Positions 1 to 6,905 of a stretch of DNA of 33,551 nt are shown here, piece by piece. This stretch comes from Erysipelotrichaceae bacterium (GTDB taxonomy: Bacteria; Bacillota_I; Bacilli_A; Erysipelotrichales; Erysipelotrichaceae): the NCBI GenBank assembly GCA_017432545.1, contig JAFRJA010000072.1, positions 1-33,551 on the forward strand, in the 5' to 3' direction. The position numbers were made by a program, and so were the translations under genes. The stretch's first letter is position 1. Each line of letters begins with the position of its first letter. The notes beneath the pieces were generated by a model that saw nothing but the letters and a program-made list of their open reading frames with translations, ran no database searches and had not been told where the DNA came from.

Positions 1-8
1 TAAACAAT

Positions 9-34
9 AAATTAAAAGCCACCTAAGTGACTTT
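9..34 (-). terminator. Intrinsic terminator of rpmH
   Basis: On the - strand an 8-bp stem (AAAGTCAC / GTGGCTTT, one G-U pair) with loop TTAG is followed by a T-rich tail (TTTTAATTTATT). The stem overlaps the rpmH stop codon. It suggests that rpmH transcription stops here rather than continuing into rnpA, the usual downstream partner. Confidence 0.7.
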
Positions 35-173
35 AATCGGATAATACCTTTCTACCCTTTGCACGACGTCTGGCTAATACCTTACGTCCGCCGACTGTCT
101 TCATTCTGGCTCTGAAGCCATGGACATTCTGGCGTTTTCTTTTACTTGGTTGATACGTTCTTTTTGCTGCCAT
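33..173 (-). CDS. rpmH: 50S ribosomal protein L34
   Basis: The gene encodes a 46-residue, very basic protein beginning [15 protein letters not shown] and containing HGFRARM and [15 protein letters not shown], which is the full-length L34 signature. L34 is a structural protein of the large ribosomal subunit. The start is fixed by an AAAGGTGG Shine-Dalgarno sequence 6 nt before the ATG. It has its own strong promoter at 204-232 and a terminator overlapping its stop codon. In most Bacillota rpmH lies beside oriC next to rnpA and dnaA; here the upstream neighbour is a PTS-like membrane gene and the downstream side is cut by the window, so I cannot tell whether the origin is nearby. Confidence 0.97.
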   Translation of the reverse strand: MAAKRTYQPSKRKRQNVHGFRARMKTVGGRKVLARRRAKGRKVLSD

Positions 174-203
174 AATAGCCACCTTTCCACAAAATACTAT
201 TCA

Positions 204-232
204 ATTTTAAGCCAATTGTGGATCAATGTCAA
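204..232 (-). promoter_or_regulatory. rpmH promoter, -35 TTGACA, 17-bp spacer, -10 TAAAAT
   Basis: On the - strand a perfect -35 hexamer (TTGACA, 227-232) is separated by exactly 17 bp from a near-consensus -10 (TAAAAT, 204-209). Transcription would start about 25 nt before the rpmH ATG. The spacer contains a DnaA-box-like sequence. Confidence 0.8.
217..225 (-). promoter_or_regulatory. DnaA-box-like 9-mer in the rpmH promoter spacer
   Basis: The - strand reads TGATCCACA, 8 of 9 matches to the DnaA box TTATCCACA, between the -35 and -10 of the rpmH promoter. A weaker match (CTTTCCACA, 7 of 9) is on the + strand at 183-191. A 9-mer with one mismatch is common by chance, so only the position makes it notable. 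Confidence 0.35.
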
Positions 233-247
233 TAAAACCAAAAGGTA

Positions 248-1774
248 TCAGCGGCCAAGCTTTCTGTTAATGCGACGGGAGATGGCGCTTGAAGAAGTAC
301 CAATCTCAAAACTGAGTCCGTCTCTTGTTTCCACGACTCTTCTGACCCCGATCTGCTGGATCTTTTCAATCGAAATTCTTTCCGGATCACGCAGATAGAT
401 GTTCAGTTTGAAGAAGCCCGAGCCTGCATGATCGATGTTGTCACGGCCGCCTGCTCCGGCGATGATATCTTCAATGAGCTGATTGCCTTCGGCTGATCTG
501 ATGAAGTCAAAAGCCAGATAGCGATAATACAGGATCGTCAGACCCAGCATCGCAAAAAACGAGATAAAACCGACGATCAGGATGATCCTGATCGAAGGGA
601 TCAGAGATGCATTACGGACATTGATGATGAAATCCGCAAAACTGCCCGGCATTGCGATCGTTGTATTGGTAATCCGGCTGGAGAAACCTAAGAAGGCTTC
701 GTAGTTGACAAGTGTACCGGAAATGATGGCTATTAAGATCAGATACATCAGAAGCAGAACCGGGGATGTAAATAACATCAGCAGTTCAAATGGTAAAGGA
801 TTGCCCGCCACGATCGAGAAGATTGAAAGGCCGATCATTTCAACCAGCATGTATCCCCTGTCTATGCGATCGGTCATCGACATGACCGTACCGATCAGAA
901 AACCCGGAAGGATAAACATGTTTATGACATAGAACGGAGTAATGAAACGGCCCGCTCCGAAATAAGTCGCATTTGATTCCTTGAGATAGGTCCAGATATT
1001 GACATCGCCCATGACGCTTTGCCCGGTCATCGTATTGGAATAAGAACCACCGGCTGAAGTATACCAGAAAGGATATCTGATCACACTTCCTAAACCAAGG
1101 ATCGATAAGACTCTGTCTTCTGCCGAATAGATGGCGATACGGAAAGGATCAAGCAGATCCTGCCCGATAAAGTTGATCGAACGCTGAACATAGGTAAAGA
1201 AGATCGGATAAACATAGGCGACACCTAAACCGATCAGGAAACAGAAAATGAAGTTATAGATAAGACCCGCCATTTCTCTGGATACGATGTTGGTAAGAGA
1301 ATAGGTCCCTCTGTGACGGGAGAAAATAAAAGCCGTCCTGGTCGCATAAGCTACTAAGAAAGAACCGATCATTCCGGTCTCTAAAGGCAGACGCTGTGAA
1401 GAAGAGAGCTTGAAGACTGAATTGATCCCATAACCTGTAGCATAAGCCTGCTGGGACAGATTCTGCGGTGCAAACATCATCGTCGTGACCAAGAAAGTAA
1501 AATATCCGACTAAGGCCATGACAACTGGTGAAGCATTATTGGCTTTCTTGCAGACGATGTTCAGCATGAAAATGATCGGCAGGTTCATGATGATGATCTC
1601 ACCGATCCTTAAACACAGTTCAGCTATAAACAGGATGATATTGGAACGGAAAGTATAGAAGACATTGACACTTTCGTTCTGTATAAGAAAACCGAAGGCA
1701 ATCAGCACGAAACCGAAAAAGGTCACTCTGATCGGGGTATTGCAGCTTTCATAAAGACTCATGATTCTTTTCAT
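248..1774 (-). CDS. Degenerate PTS EIIC-EIIB-like membrane protein
   Basis: A 508-residue protein with about ten membrane segments (residues ~15-420) followed by a ~70-residue domain (430-500) resembling the EIIB domain of glucose-family PTS permeases. The EIIB fold signature is visible (IIAGAGGRDNI, LRDPERIS, a final GLSFEIG), but where active EIIB has the phospho-accepting Cys (DACITRLRV) this protein reads HAGSGFFKLN, with no Cys. In EIIC the sugar-binding GITEPxE motif is replaced by AGNPLPFELL (323-332). Phosphotransfer therefore looks impossible; a sensor, a facilitator or a relic are the alternatives. The start ATG has no Shine-Dalgarno site; a TAAAAT hexamer (1784-1789) ends 9 nt upstream. 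It lies upstream of rpmH on the same strand, with rpmH having its own promoter. Confidence 0.7.
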   Translation of the reverse strand: MKRIMSLYESCNTPIRVTFFGFVLIAFGFLIQNESVNVFYTFRSNIILFIAELCLRIGEIIIMNLPIIFMLNIVCKKANNASPVVMALVGYFTFLVTTMMFAPQNLSQQAYATGYGINSVFKLSSSQRLPLETGMIGSFLVAYATRTAFIFSRHRGTYSLTNIVSREMAGLIYNFIFCFLIGLGVAYVYPIFFTYVQRSINFIGQDLLDPFRIAIYSAEDRVLSILGLGSVIRYPFWYTSAGGSYSNTMTGQSVMGDVNIWTYLKESNATYFGAGRFITPFYVINMFILPGFLIGTVMSMTDRIDRGYMLVEMIGLSIFSIVAGNPLPFELLMLFTSPVLLLMYLILIAIISGTLVNYEAFLGFSSRITNTTIAMPGSFADFIINVRNASLIPSIRIILIVGFISFFAMLGLTILYYRYLAFDFIRSAEGNQLIEDIIAGAGGRDNIDHAGSGFFKLNIYLRDPERISIEKIQQIGVRRVVETRDGLSFEIGTSSSAISRRINRKLGR

Positions 1775-1821
1775 ACATTAACCATTTTACAACATATAAT
1801 AAAGACAAGGAAGTGAACACT

Positions 1822-2352
1822 ATGAAAGTAATGATAATCGTCAATAACGGACTTGAAGAATGTGAAGCTCTGATCACCTATGATCTGCTGTATCGTGCAG
1901 GAATCGATGTCGACCTGGTCGGCTTCAGCAATGAGATCGTTTCATCTCATGATCTGTCCTTTAAGGCTCAGCGTCTGCTCGATGATATCGATCCCGATGA
2001 CTATGACTGTCTGATCCTGCCGGGAGGAATGCCTGGTACCAAGAATCTGGAAAATGATGAGAGAGTTCAGAAACTGATCGACAGGTTTGTCAAAGAAAAT
2101 AAACTGGTTGCGGCGATCTGTGCTGCCCCTTCGATCCTGATCCATAAAGGTTTACTGAGAAGCGGACACTTCATCTGCTTCCCGGGCTTTGAAGGAGATC
2201 TTGTTCCGGCAAGCGATGTAAAAGCGATCAAAGACGGCATCTTTATCACCGGCAAAGGTTTGGGTGCAGCCTTTGAGTTTGCCTATCTGATCATTAAAGA
2301 ACTCGTTAATGAAGAAAAAGCTGAAGAAGTATTGGCTAAAATTCAATATTGA
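1822..2352 (+). CDS. DJ-1/PfpI family protein
   Basis: The 176-residue protein has the DJ-1/ThiJ fold signature: Glu15 in the LEECEA motif, an LILPGG strand-turn (65-69) and the nucleophile elbow AICAAP with Cys100. Family members act as glyoxalase/deglycase-like stress proteins or chaperones; which applies here cannot be told. I place the start at ATG 1822 rather than the in-frame GTG at 1813, because AAGGAAGTG (1807-1815) is a good Shine-Dalgarno sequence for the ATG and overlaps the GTG. A TATAAT hexamer at 1795-1800 is the likely -10. The gene is convergent with the DUF5131 gene and their 3' ends overlap by 10 bp. Confidence 0.88.
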   Translation: MKVMIIVNNGLEECEALITYDLLYRAGIDVDLVGFSNEIVSSHDLSFKAQRLLDDIDPDDYDCLILPGGMPGTKNLENDERVQKLIDRFVKENKLVAAICAAPSILIHKGLLRSGHFICFPGFEGDLVPASDVKAIKDGIFITGKGLGAAFEFAYLIIKELVNEEKAEEVLAKIQY

Positions 2353-3047
2353 TCTTTGAAAGCCTTGGCAGCCTGGGAGTGCTGCTTGTTACGAGGAATA
2401 TCATAAAGGCGTCCGTTGACTCTGATCCTGGCTCCGGTCTGGTGAAAGTGAAAAGCGACGCCTTTTTCTTTACATTGACTACGTATATCCTTGACCCATT
2501 CAAAATCAAGGATCCGCACTTCTTCCCCTGATTCTCCACCTACTGTGACCGCATCGATCTTATCGATATAAGCCGACATATCAACCGCTTCTAACATCGG
2601 TTCGATCACGACCGTCTTTTTATTTAAACCTATATTTAAATATATCGGGGCTCTTTCATCAAAACGTTTCTGATTCTCCATCGTACAGGCGATATCAAGA
2701 TTGGGATATTCCTGCGGGTCAAGACAATTCAATATCCTTTCCGGTCTTTTGGTGATGCAGAAGAATGAACAGTCACTTCTTTCTCTGATCATCCTTAAAA
2801 CATCTTTGCGCCATTCATCAGCTTCTTCAATAAAGAAATCCGAAGAAAAACACAGCATGAATTCTGTACCTGCTTCATATTTATAGGAACCGTCTTTTTT
2901 CTTTCTGACCGGCAGATCAAAATTCTTCGTCTTATAGACATAAGAAGAATCTTTCCCGATCGATTCATCACGGCGATAGACATAGCAGTGAAGGCAGCCT
3001 TCGGATTTTTTATGACAGCCATGCCAGCAGTTATAAGTTACTTCCAC
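2343..3047 (-). CDS. Gp37/Gp68 (DUF5131) family cysteine-motif protein
   Basis: The 234-residue protein begins with the motif CWHGCHKKSEGCLHCY: Cys11, Cys18 and Cys21 match the WxGCxxxxxGCxxCY signature of the phage Gp37/Gp68 (DUF5131) family, and Cys7 is additional. The family is thought to be related in fold to radical SAM enzymes and may bind a metal cluster; its substrate is not known to me. Further family-like parts are the GTEFMLCFSSDFF stretch, ITKRPERI and a GGESG motif near residue 170. The start is a GTG with no Shine-Dalgarno site; a TAAAAT hexamer ends 6 nt upstream, so the mRNA may be leaderless. It is divergent from the aminotransferase gene. Confidence 0.75.
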   Translation of the reverse strand: MEVTYNCWHGCHKKSEGCLHCYVYRRDESIGKDSSYVYKTKNFDLPVRKKKDGSYKYEAGTEFMLCFSSDFFIEEADEWRKDVLRMIRERSDCSFFCITKRPERILNCLDPQEYPNLDIACTMENQKRFDERAPIYLNIGLNKKTVVIEPMLEAVDMSAYIDKIDAVTVGGESGEEVRILDFEWVKDIRSQCKEKGVAFHFHQTGARIRVNGRLYDIPRNKQHSQAAKAFKDQY

Positions 3048-3063
3048 AATCTTATTTTATAAT
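3048..3063. promoter_or_regulatory. Overlapping divergent -10 elements
   Basis: The - strand TAAAAT (3054-3059) ends 6 nt before the GTG of the DUF5131 gene. The + strand TATAAT (3058-3063) lies 22 nt before the aminotransferase ATG, which has a GGAAGG ribosome site. The two hexamers overlap by 2 bp, so the two promoters probably exclude each other. I see no clear -35 for either. Confidence 0.45.
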
Positions 3064-3085
3064 TTATTCAGGGAAGGTACTTAAT

Positions 3086-4243
3086 ATGGACTCTAAAACA
3101 TTTGTAGAAAAGTATTATATCGATCGCAGTAAAAATAACGGTGTCAAATGGTCAAGGGGCAGGAAGATGAAAGCTCTGCCGCTGTGGATCGCCGATATGG
3201 ATTTCAAGGATGATGAAAGAGTTCTGAAAAAACTGAAGGAATTCATCGACTTCGGTGATTTCGGCTACAACAATCTTCCGGAAGACTATTTCAAAGTCTT
3301 CAACGCCTATCATAAGAAAAGAAACGATATCGAATATGAACAGGAACACATCAGATTCACCAAAGGCGCTGTCGATGCGATACATCAGCTGATCTGTGCC
3401 TTGACCAATAAAGGTGATGCAATCATGATCAACACGCCTTTGTATCCGCCGTTTAAAGCCACGATCGCTTCCTGTAAAAGAAAAGTCATCGAATCGGAAA
3501 TGATCAATGATAATGGCCATTTCATCTTTGACTACAAGGATATAGAAAGAAAGATCATTAAACACAAGGTGAAGATACTGATGCTGTGTTCACCACACAA
3601 TCCTTTAGGAAGAGTCTATACTTTTGAAGAACTGGACAGATTATTTGCGATCTGCAAAAAATACAAAGTCCTGGTCGTTTCCGATGAGGTACACGGTGAC
3701 ATCATCATAAAAGAACATAAGTTTATTCCTGCTCTGTCATTAAAGAAATATAAGAACATGATAATCACAATTACCGCTGTGTCAAAAACTTTCTCGCTGG
3801 CGGTCTTCTCTCATTGTCATGTGATCATTCCAAACAAGAACCTGCGAAGGAAGTTCATTTACTACCAGCAGTCAATCCATAGCGGTTCGGTTAATGTCTT
3901 CAACGCTTTACCTTCTTATTACAATTATCTTTATGGTGATGAATGGCTTGATGGGGTTAATGAAGTCATCTATGAAAACTACTCATACTTCCGCTGCAAA
4001 CTTTCTCCATATCTTAATATGACCGATATGGAGGGATCATATCTCCTGTTTGTGAATATGACTCCGTATTGTAAAGATAAAAGTGGTTATGACTTCCTGC
4101 TGGAAGATTGCCATCTGCTGGTTAACCCCGGTGAAAGTTTTGATCCGAGATACAGAAGCTGGGTCAGGATCAATCTTGCGACCTCGCCGAAAAATATCCG
4201 TAAAGCCGTTAACTCAATTCTGAAGCTGATCAAGACAAAATAA
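3086..4243 (+). CDS. MalY/PatB family PLP-dependent aminotransferase / C-S lyase
   Basis: The 385-residue protein is a fold-type I PLP enzyme of normal length for the MalY/PatB family, whose members usually cleave cystathionine or other C-S bonds to thiol, pyruvate and ammonia. Visible features are the N-terminal LPLWIADMDF typical of the family, SPHNPLGRVY (Asn172 near the PLP ring), SDEVHGDI with Asp200 pairing with the pyridine nitrogen, the PLP lysine Lys234 in AVSKTF, and the substrate carboxylate Arg in WVRINLA near the C-terminus. The start has a GGAAGG site 9-10 nt upstream. Downstream is the half-hairpin left by the insertion sequence, so its original terminator appears to be split. 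Confidence 0.88.
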   Translation: MDSKTFVEKYYIDRSKNNGVKWSRGRKMKALPLWIADMDFKDDERVLKKLKEFIDFGDFGYNNLPEDYFKVFNAYHKKRNDIEYEQEHIRFTKGAVDAIHQLICALTNKGDAIMINTPLYPPFKATIASCKRKVIESEMINDNGHFIFDYKDIERKIIKHKVKILMLCSPHNPLGRVYTFEELDRLFAICKKYKVLVVSDEVHGDIIIKEHKFIPALSLKKYKNMIITITAVSKTFSLAVFSHCHVIIPNKNLRRKFIYYQQSIHSGSVNVFNALPSYYNYLYGDEWLDGVNEVIYENYSYFRCKLSPYLNMTDMEGSYLLFVNMTPYCKDKSGYDFLLEDCHLLVNPGESFDPRYRSWVRINLATSPKNIRKAVNSILKLIKTK

Positions 4244-4254
4244 AGGATCCTTAT
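4244..4254. repeat. Left half of a split hairpin plus target duplication TTAT
   Basis: AGGATCC (4244-4250) directly follows the aminotransferase stop codon and is followed by TTAT (4251-4254). The mirror half GGATCCT lies at 6048-6054, after a second TTAT. Without the insertion they would form AGGATCC-TTAT-GGATCCT followed by CGTTTT, a small bidirectional terminator between convergent genes. Confidence 0.6.
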
Positions 4255-4274
4255 GGATAATGTCACTAACTTAA
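4255..4274 (+). repeat. Left terminal inverted repeat
   Basis: GGATAATGTCACTAACTTAA matches the right end in 19 of 20 positions. Confidence 0.85.
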
Positions 4275-4295
4275 GTTGACATCACAACGGACATG

Positions 4296-4332
4296 AAAAA
4301 CAGGCAATGAGTAAAATCATACCCTGTTTTTT
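4296..4332 (+). terminator. Terminator-like hairpin inside the left end of the IS
   Basis: AAAAACAGG (4296-4304) pairs with CCTGTTTTT (4323-4331); a further ATGA/TCAT pairing lies within the loop, and a T-rich tract follows. It lies between the left end and the transposase, so it should stop transcripts entering from the aminotransferase gene. Confidence 0.75.
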
Positions 4333-4445
4333 ATTTTGTCTTTTATATGAAGAAACTGACGAAAAAGACTTGACAGAAAAATGAAAATCTGGCGCTCCGT
4401 TTCACTCCGCGCTTTCCGATAGGAAAGTGAGGAGGTTCATCTGGA

Positions 4446-4526
4446 ATGAAGAAGATATTTTTAAGATTCAAAAGACTTATTCTGTTTCTGCCTTGTGAAA
4501 GCGCTGCTTTGGAGGAAGATCTATGA
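4446..4526 (+). CDS. Possible 26-residue leader peptide coupled to the transposase
   Basis: A small open frame (MKKIFLRFKRLILFLPCESA, then six more residues) starts at an ATG 10 nt after AGGAGG (4430-4435). Its stop codon overlaps the transposase start as ATGA (4523-4526). The transposase also has its own GGAGG site (4511-4515) inside the small frame. This arrangement suggests translational coupling. A hairpin CTTTCC-GATA-GGAAAG (about 4412-4427) lies just before the leader ribosome site. The peptide resembles nothing I know and could be a chance frame. Confidence 0.4.
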   Translation: MKKIFLRFKRLILFLPCESAALEEDL

Positions 4527-5857
4527 GTAAATCTTCCTATTCCAATAAGGTGTTTACAGTACTGGAACACAAGTTGACCAAGCTTGATCAGATTAAACAT
4601 GATAAGGATCTGCTTACCAAGGAAAGCTGGTTCTCAAGAGAAAAGAAGAAACTTGATTTCAAAGAGGATATGAAGATATTGATGTCTATCGGATCATCAT
4701 CGATGAATAAGGAACTGTTAAGCTACTTCGATTATGACTTTAATACTGTATCATTGCCCGGTTTCATAAAGTCCCGATCAAAGATAAAGGAAGAAGCCTT
4801 TATTGAACTGCTGAAGATGATCAATAAAAACTATCCCTGTGATAAGACATACAAGGGATACAGATTACTGGCGGTGGATGGCAGCGACTTAACGATATCG
4901 ACAGATCTGAATGATGAAGAAACGCTGGAGTACAATCAGTTTAAAAAATTCAGCAGAATCCATATAAACGCTCTATATGACATTCTTAATCACCGCTATC
5001 TTGACAATGTGAATCAACCGATAAAAAAGATGAACGAAATGAAAGCCATGTGGACCATGGCTGAAAGATATGATGGTGATAAGGCCATATTCATAGCCGA
5101 TCGAAACTATCCTACCTTCAACAATATGGAACACATAAGGAAAACAGGTCATAAGTTCCTGATAAGGACTAAAGACATCGATTCCAGAACATCTTTACTC
5201 AGAAGTTTCAGGTCTTTACCTAAAGAGGGTGAATTCGATGAAGATGTCCACATCTTTTTAACCAACAGGCAAACCAAAGAAATACTTAACAATCCGGAAG
5301 TATATAAACCAATCATAACAAATCAGCGATTTGATTTCCTGGATGAGGATAATCACTTCTATGAAGCAGATTACAGGATTGTAAGGATAAAGATTAACGG
5401 ATCAGATGAGGAATATGAATCCATCATCACTAATCTTAATAGAGATGAATTCTCTATGAGCGACATTAAACAGCTCTACAAACTTCGATGGGATATCGAA
5501 GTATCATACAGACATCTTAAGTATTCAGTTGATCTGAATGCCTTACACAGTAAAAGAAGAGATTTCATAAAACAGGAGATCTGGGCCAGGATGATTATGT
5601 TTAATATCTCGATGATCATCATTGACTATATACAGGATAAGAAGCTTGAAAAGAAGAAAAGAAAGCTGGAATACAGAGTAAATATCAGTATGGCCATCTT
5701 TCTGATAAAGGAATATATGATCAAAAGAAAAGACGGTGACCCGCCTGATCTTGAGAATCTGATAGCTAGAGCGATACTTCCTGTAAGATCTGATAGACAT
5801 TATTCCCGTAATGTCAGACCGCAGGGATTCGTATCATTTGGCTACAGATTCAACTGA
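4523..5857 (+). CDS. IS4-like transposase (DDE)
   Basis: The 444-residue protein is an apparently intact DDE transposase. The catalytic triad can be placed at Asp119 (LLAVDGSDL), Asp193 (IFIADRNYP) and Glu326. The Glu lies in YKLRWDIEVSYRHLK, which fits the IS4 signature Y-x2-R-x3-E-x6-K (Y319, R322, E326, K333). It would cut and join the 20-bp element ends. The start has GGAGG 7 nt upstream. No frameshift is visible, so the element may still move. The N-terminal ~100 residues are probably the DNA-binding part. Confidence 0.92.
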   Translation: MSKSSYSNKVFTVLEHKLTKLDQIKHDKDLLTKESWFSREKKKLDFKEDMKILMSIGSSSMNKELLSYFDYDFNTVSLPGFIKSRSKIKEEAFIELLKMINKNYPCDKTYKGYRLLAVDGSDLTISTDLNDEETLEYNQFKKFSRIHINALYDILNHRYLDNVNQPIKKMNEMKAMWTMAERYDGDKAIFIADRNYPTFNNMEHIRKTGHKFLIRTKDIDSRTSLLRSFRSLPKEGEFDEDVHIFLTNRQTKEILNNPEVYKPIITNQRFDFLDEDNHFYEADYRIVRIKINGSDEEYESIITNLNRDEFSMSDIKQLYKLRWDIEVSYRHLKYSVDLNALHSKRRDFIKQEIWARMIMFNISMIIIDYIQDKKLEKKKRKLEYRVNISMAIFLIKEYMIKRKDGDPPDLENLIARAILPVRSDRHYSRNVRPQGFVSFGYRFN

Positions 5858-5964
5858 ACGATTTCATTATAATCGAAAATCCCATACTTTATAAGACCAT
5901 ATAATCTATAATCCAGTAAAGATTGACTGCAAATCTTATTTTCTTTATGGCTGAAGCAGAAGAA

Positions 5965-6001
5965 AACCGCAGTCATCATCGTAAACGATGAAACTGCGGT
6001 T
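5965..6001. repeat. Strong hairpin in the right end of the IS
   Basis: AACCGCAGT (5965-5973) pairs with ACTGCGGTT (5993-6001), with an inner TCATCG/CGATGA stem around a TAAA loop. There is no T-run after it. It may block read-through entering or leaving the element, mirroring the hairpin at the left end. Confidence 0.6.
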
Positions 6002-6023
6002 ATTAGCTAAGAATATCACTGAA

Positions 6024-6043
6024 TTAGGTTAGTGACATTATCC
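6024..6043 (-). repeat. Right terminal inverted repeat
   Basis: Read on the - strand this is GGATAATGTCACTAACCTAA, one mismatch from the left end. The duplicated TTAT follows at 6044-6047. Confidence 0.85.
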
Positions 6044-6054
6044 TTATGGATCCT
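6044..6054. repeat. Target duplication TTAT and right half of the split hairpin
   Basis: TTAT (6044-6047) repeats 4251-4254, and GGATCCT (6048-6054) is the inverted partner of AGGATCC at 4244-4250. Together they indicate an insertion site inside a hairpin loop. Confidence 0.6.
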
Positions 6055-6064
6055 CGTTTTCCAT

Positions 6065-6835
6065 TTAAGCTTTTTTCTTTTTCTTATACAGTAACGGTAC
6101 AAAGCAAAGGAAGATCAGCGCCGCCGAGATAACTAACAGTATCAGCAGATAGATACGCCAGCCGGTTTCCGTCGTGACCTTGATACCTAATGGATTGTTG
6201 TAGGTAAAGAAGAAGTTCGGCCAGAATTCAACTGAAAGCAGCTTACCGTTTTCATAGACCGGTGAAGCAAACATCGAGTTCCAGTATAATGACAGGAAAC
6301 TTAAAACATAAGTGATCATGTAGGTGTTGACCAGATGTTTTCTTTCCCATCTGATCTGACCGGAGATCGCGATATAAAGCCCCAGTATTACCAGCATCGT
6401 GTGATACAGGAAGAACTGGTAAGCCATTGGATGCGTAAAAGCCTGTTCAACACTGATCGTCGTGGAGAAGATCGAAGGCATGACCAAGGCCATGATGGCA
6501 CCCAGGAAACATGAGGGATACATGAAAGACAAAACGTTCTCTCTGCCCTTTTCGTTATCTGTAAATCTCGTATAAAAGATCAGTGGGATCTGAATCGAAC
6601 ACATATGTAAAGGAAGATGGTTCAGCGGCAGATATGGAAAAATCAGGCTTCCATCACTGGACGGTACCATCTGGATCGTTGAAAAGACTTTGGTTATTTC
6701 CGAAAGGATCGCTACGATGCAGGCGGTAGTCAGAACCGCTTTTATCGGCACATTTCTTTTTTTAAGGATATACAGATAAACTATACACAGAACCAGGCAG
6801 ATCGCCAGCCAGACAAAATGTCTCCAAGTAAACAT
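6065..6835 (-). CDS. YwaF/TMEM164-like integral membrane protein
   Basis: The 256-residue protein has about seven membrane segments and resembles the YwaF/TIGR02206 family of small integral membrane proteins. Supporting features are the NHLPLHMCSIQIPLIF stretch in the first half with two histidines and a Cys, and HTMLVILGLY after the fourth segment; both histidine positions are typical of this family. Its biochemical role is uncertain; related TMEM164 proteins act on lipids. The start has GAGG 8 nt upstream. It is transcribed towards the insertion sequence, and its terminator was probably the hairpin split by that element. Confidence 0.65.
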   Translation of the reverse strand: MFTWRHFVWLAICLVLCIVYLYILKKRNVPIKAVLTTACIVAILSEITKVFSTIQMVPSSDGSLIFPYLPLNHLPLHMCSIQIPLIFYTRFTDNEKGRENVLSFMYPSCFLGAIMALVMPSIFSTTISVEQAFTHPMAYQFFLYHTMLVILGLYIAISGQIRWERKHLVNTYMITYVLSFLSLYWNSMFASPVYENGKLLSVEFWPNFFFTYNNPLGIKVTTETGWRIYLLILLVISAALIFLCFVPLLYKKKKKA

Positions 6836-6874
6836 ATATTATCCTCGCATTCTTTTTTTCATTTTTTATTGTAC

Positions 6875-6905
6875 AAAAAAACAGGCTTCATACGCCTATT
6901 TTTTT
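6875..6905 (-). terminator. Terminator of the ABC importer operon
   Basis: On the - strand AAAAAAATAGGC pairs with GCCTGTTTTTTT around a 7-nt loop, a 12-bp stem with one G-U pair that ends in seven T. It overlaps the stop codon of the binding-protein gene and lies before the YwaF-like gene. Confidence 0.85.

Larger units (their letters stand above)
4255..6043 (+). mobile_element. IS4-like insertion sequence, 1789 bp, apparently complete
   Basis: The element is bounded by 20-bp inverted ends (4255-4274 and 6024-6043, one mismatch: GGATAATGTCACTAAC followed by T or C and TAA) and flanked by a direct duplication TTAT (4251-4254, 6044-6047). It contains a 26-codon leader, one intact transposase gene and hairpins near both ends. 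The 4-bp duplication is short for classical IS4 (about 9-13 bp) and fits better with relatives such as the IS701 or ISH3 groups, but I cannot assign the group by eye. An alternative is that the ends extend outward through GGATCC, which is also inverted on both sides. Confidence 0.85.

Noticed and set aside
1..32. Possible start of rnpA after rpmH
   Set aside because: Only a terminator hairpin and AT-rich sequence are present before the window edge.
4370..4398. TTGACA at 4370-4375 as a -35 for the transposase
   Set aside because: No -10-like hexamer is found at 16-19 bp downstream (the sequence there is GC-rich).
4381..4422. A 13-codon open frame (MKIWRSVSLRAFR) before the IS leader peptide
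   Set aside because: No ribosome site and too short to support; likely chance.
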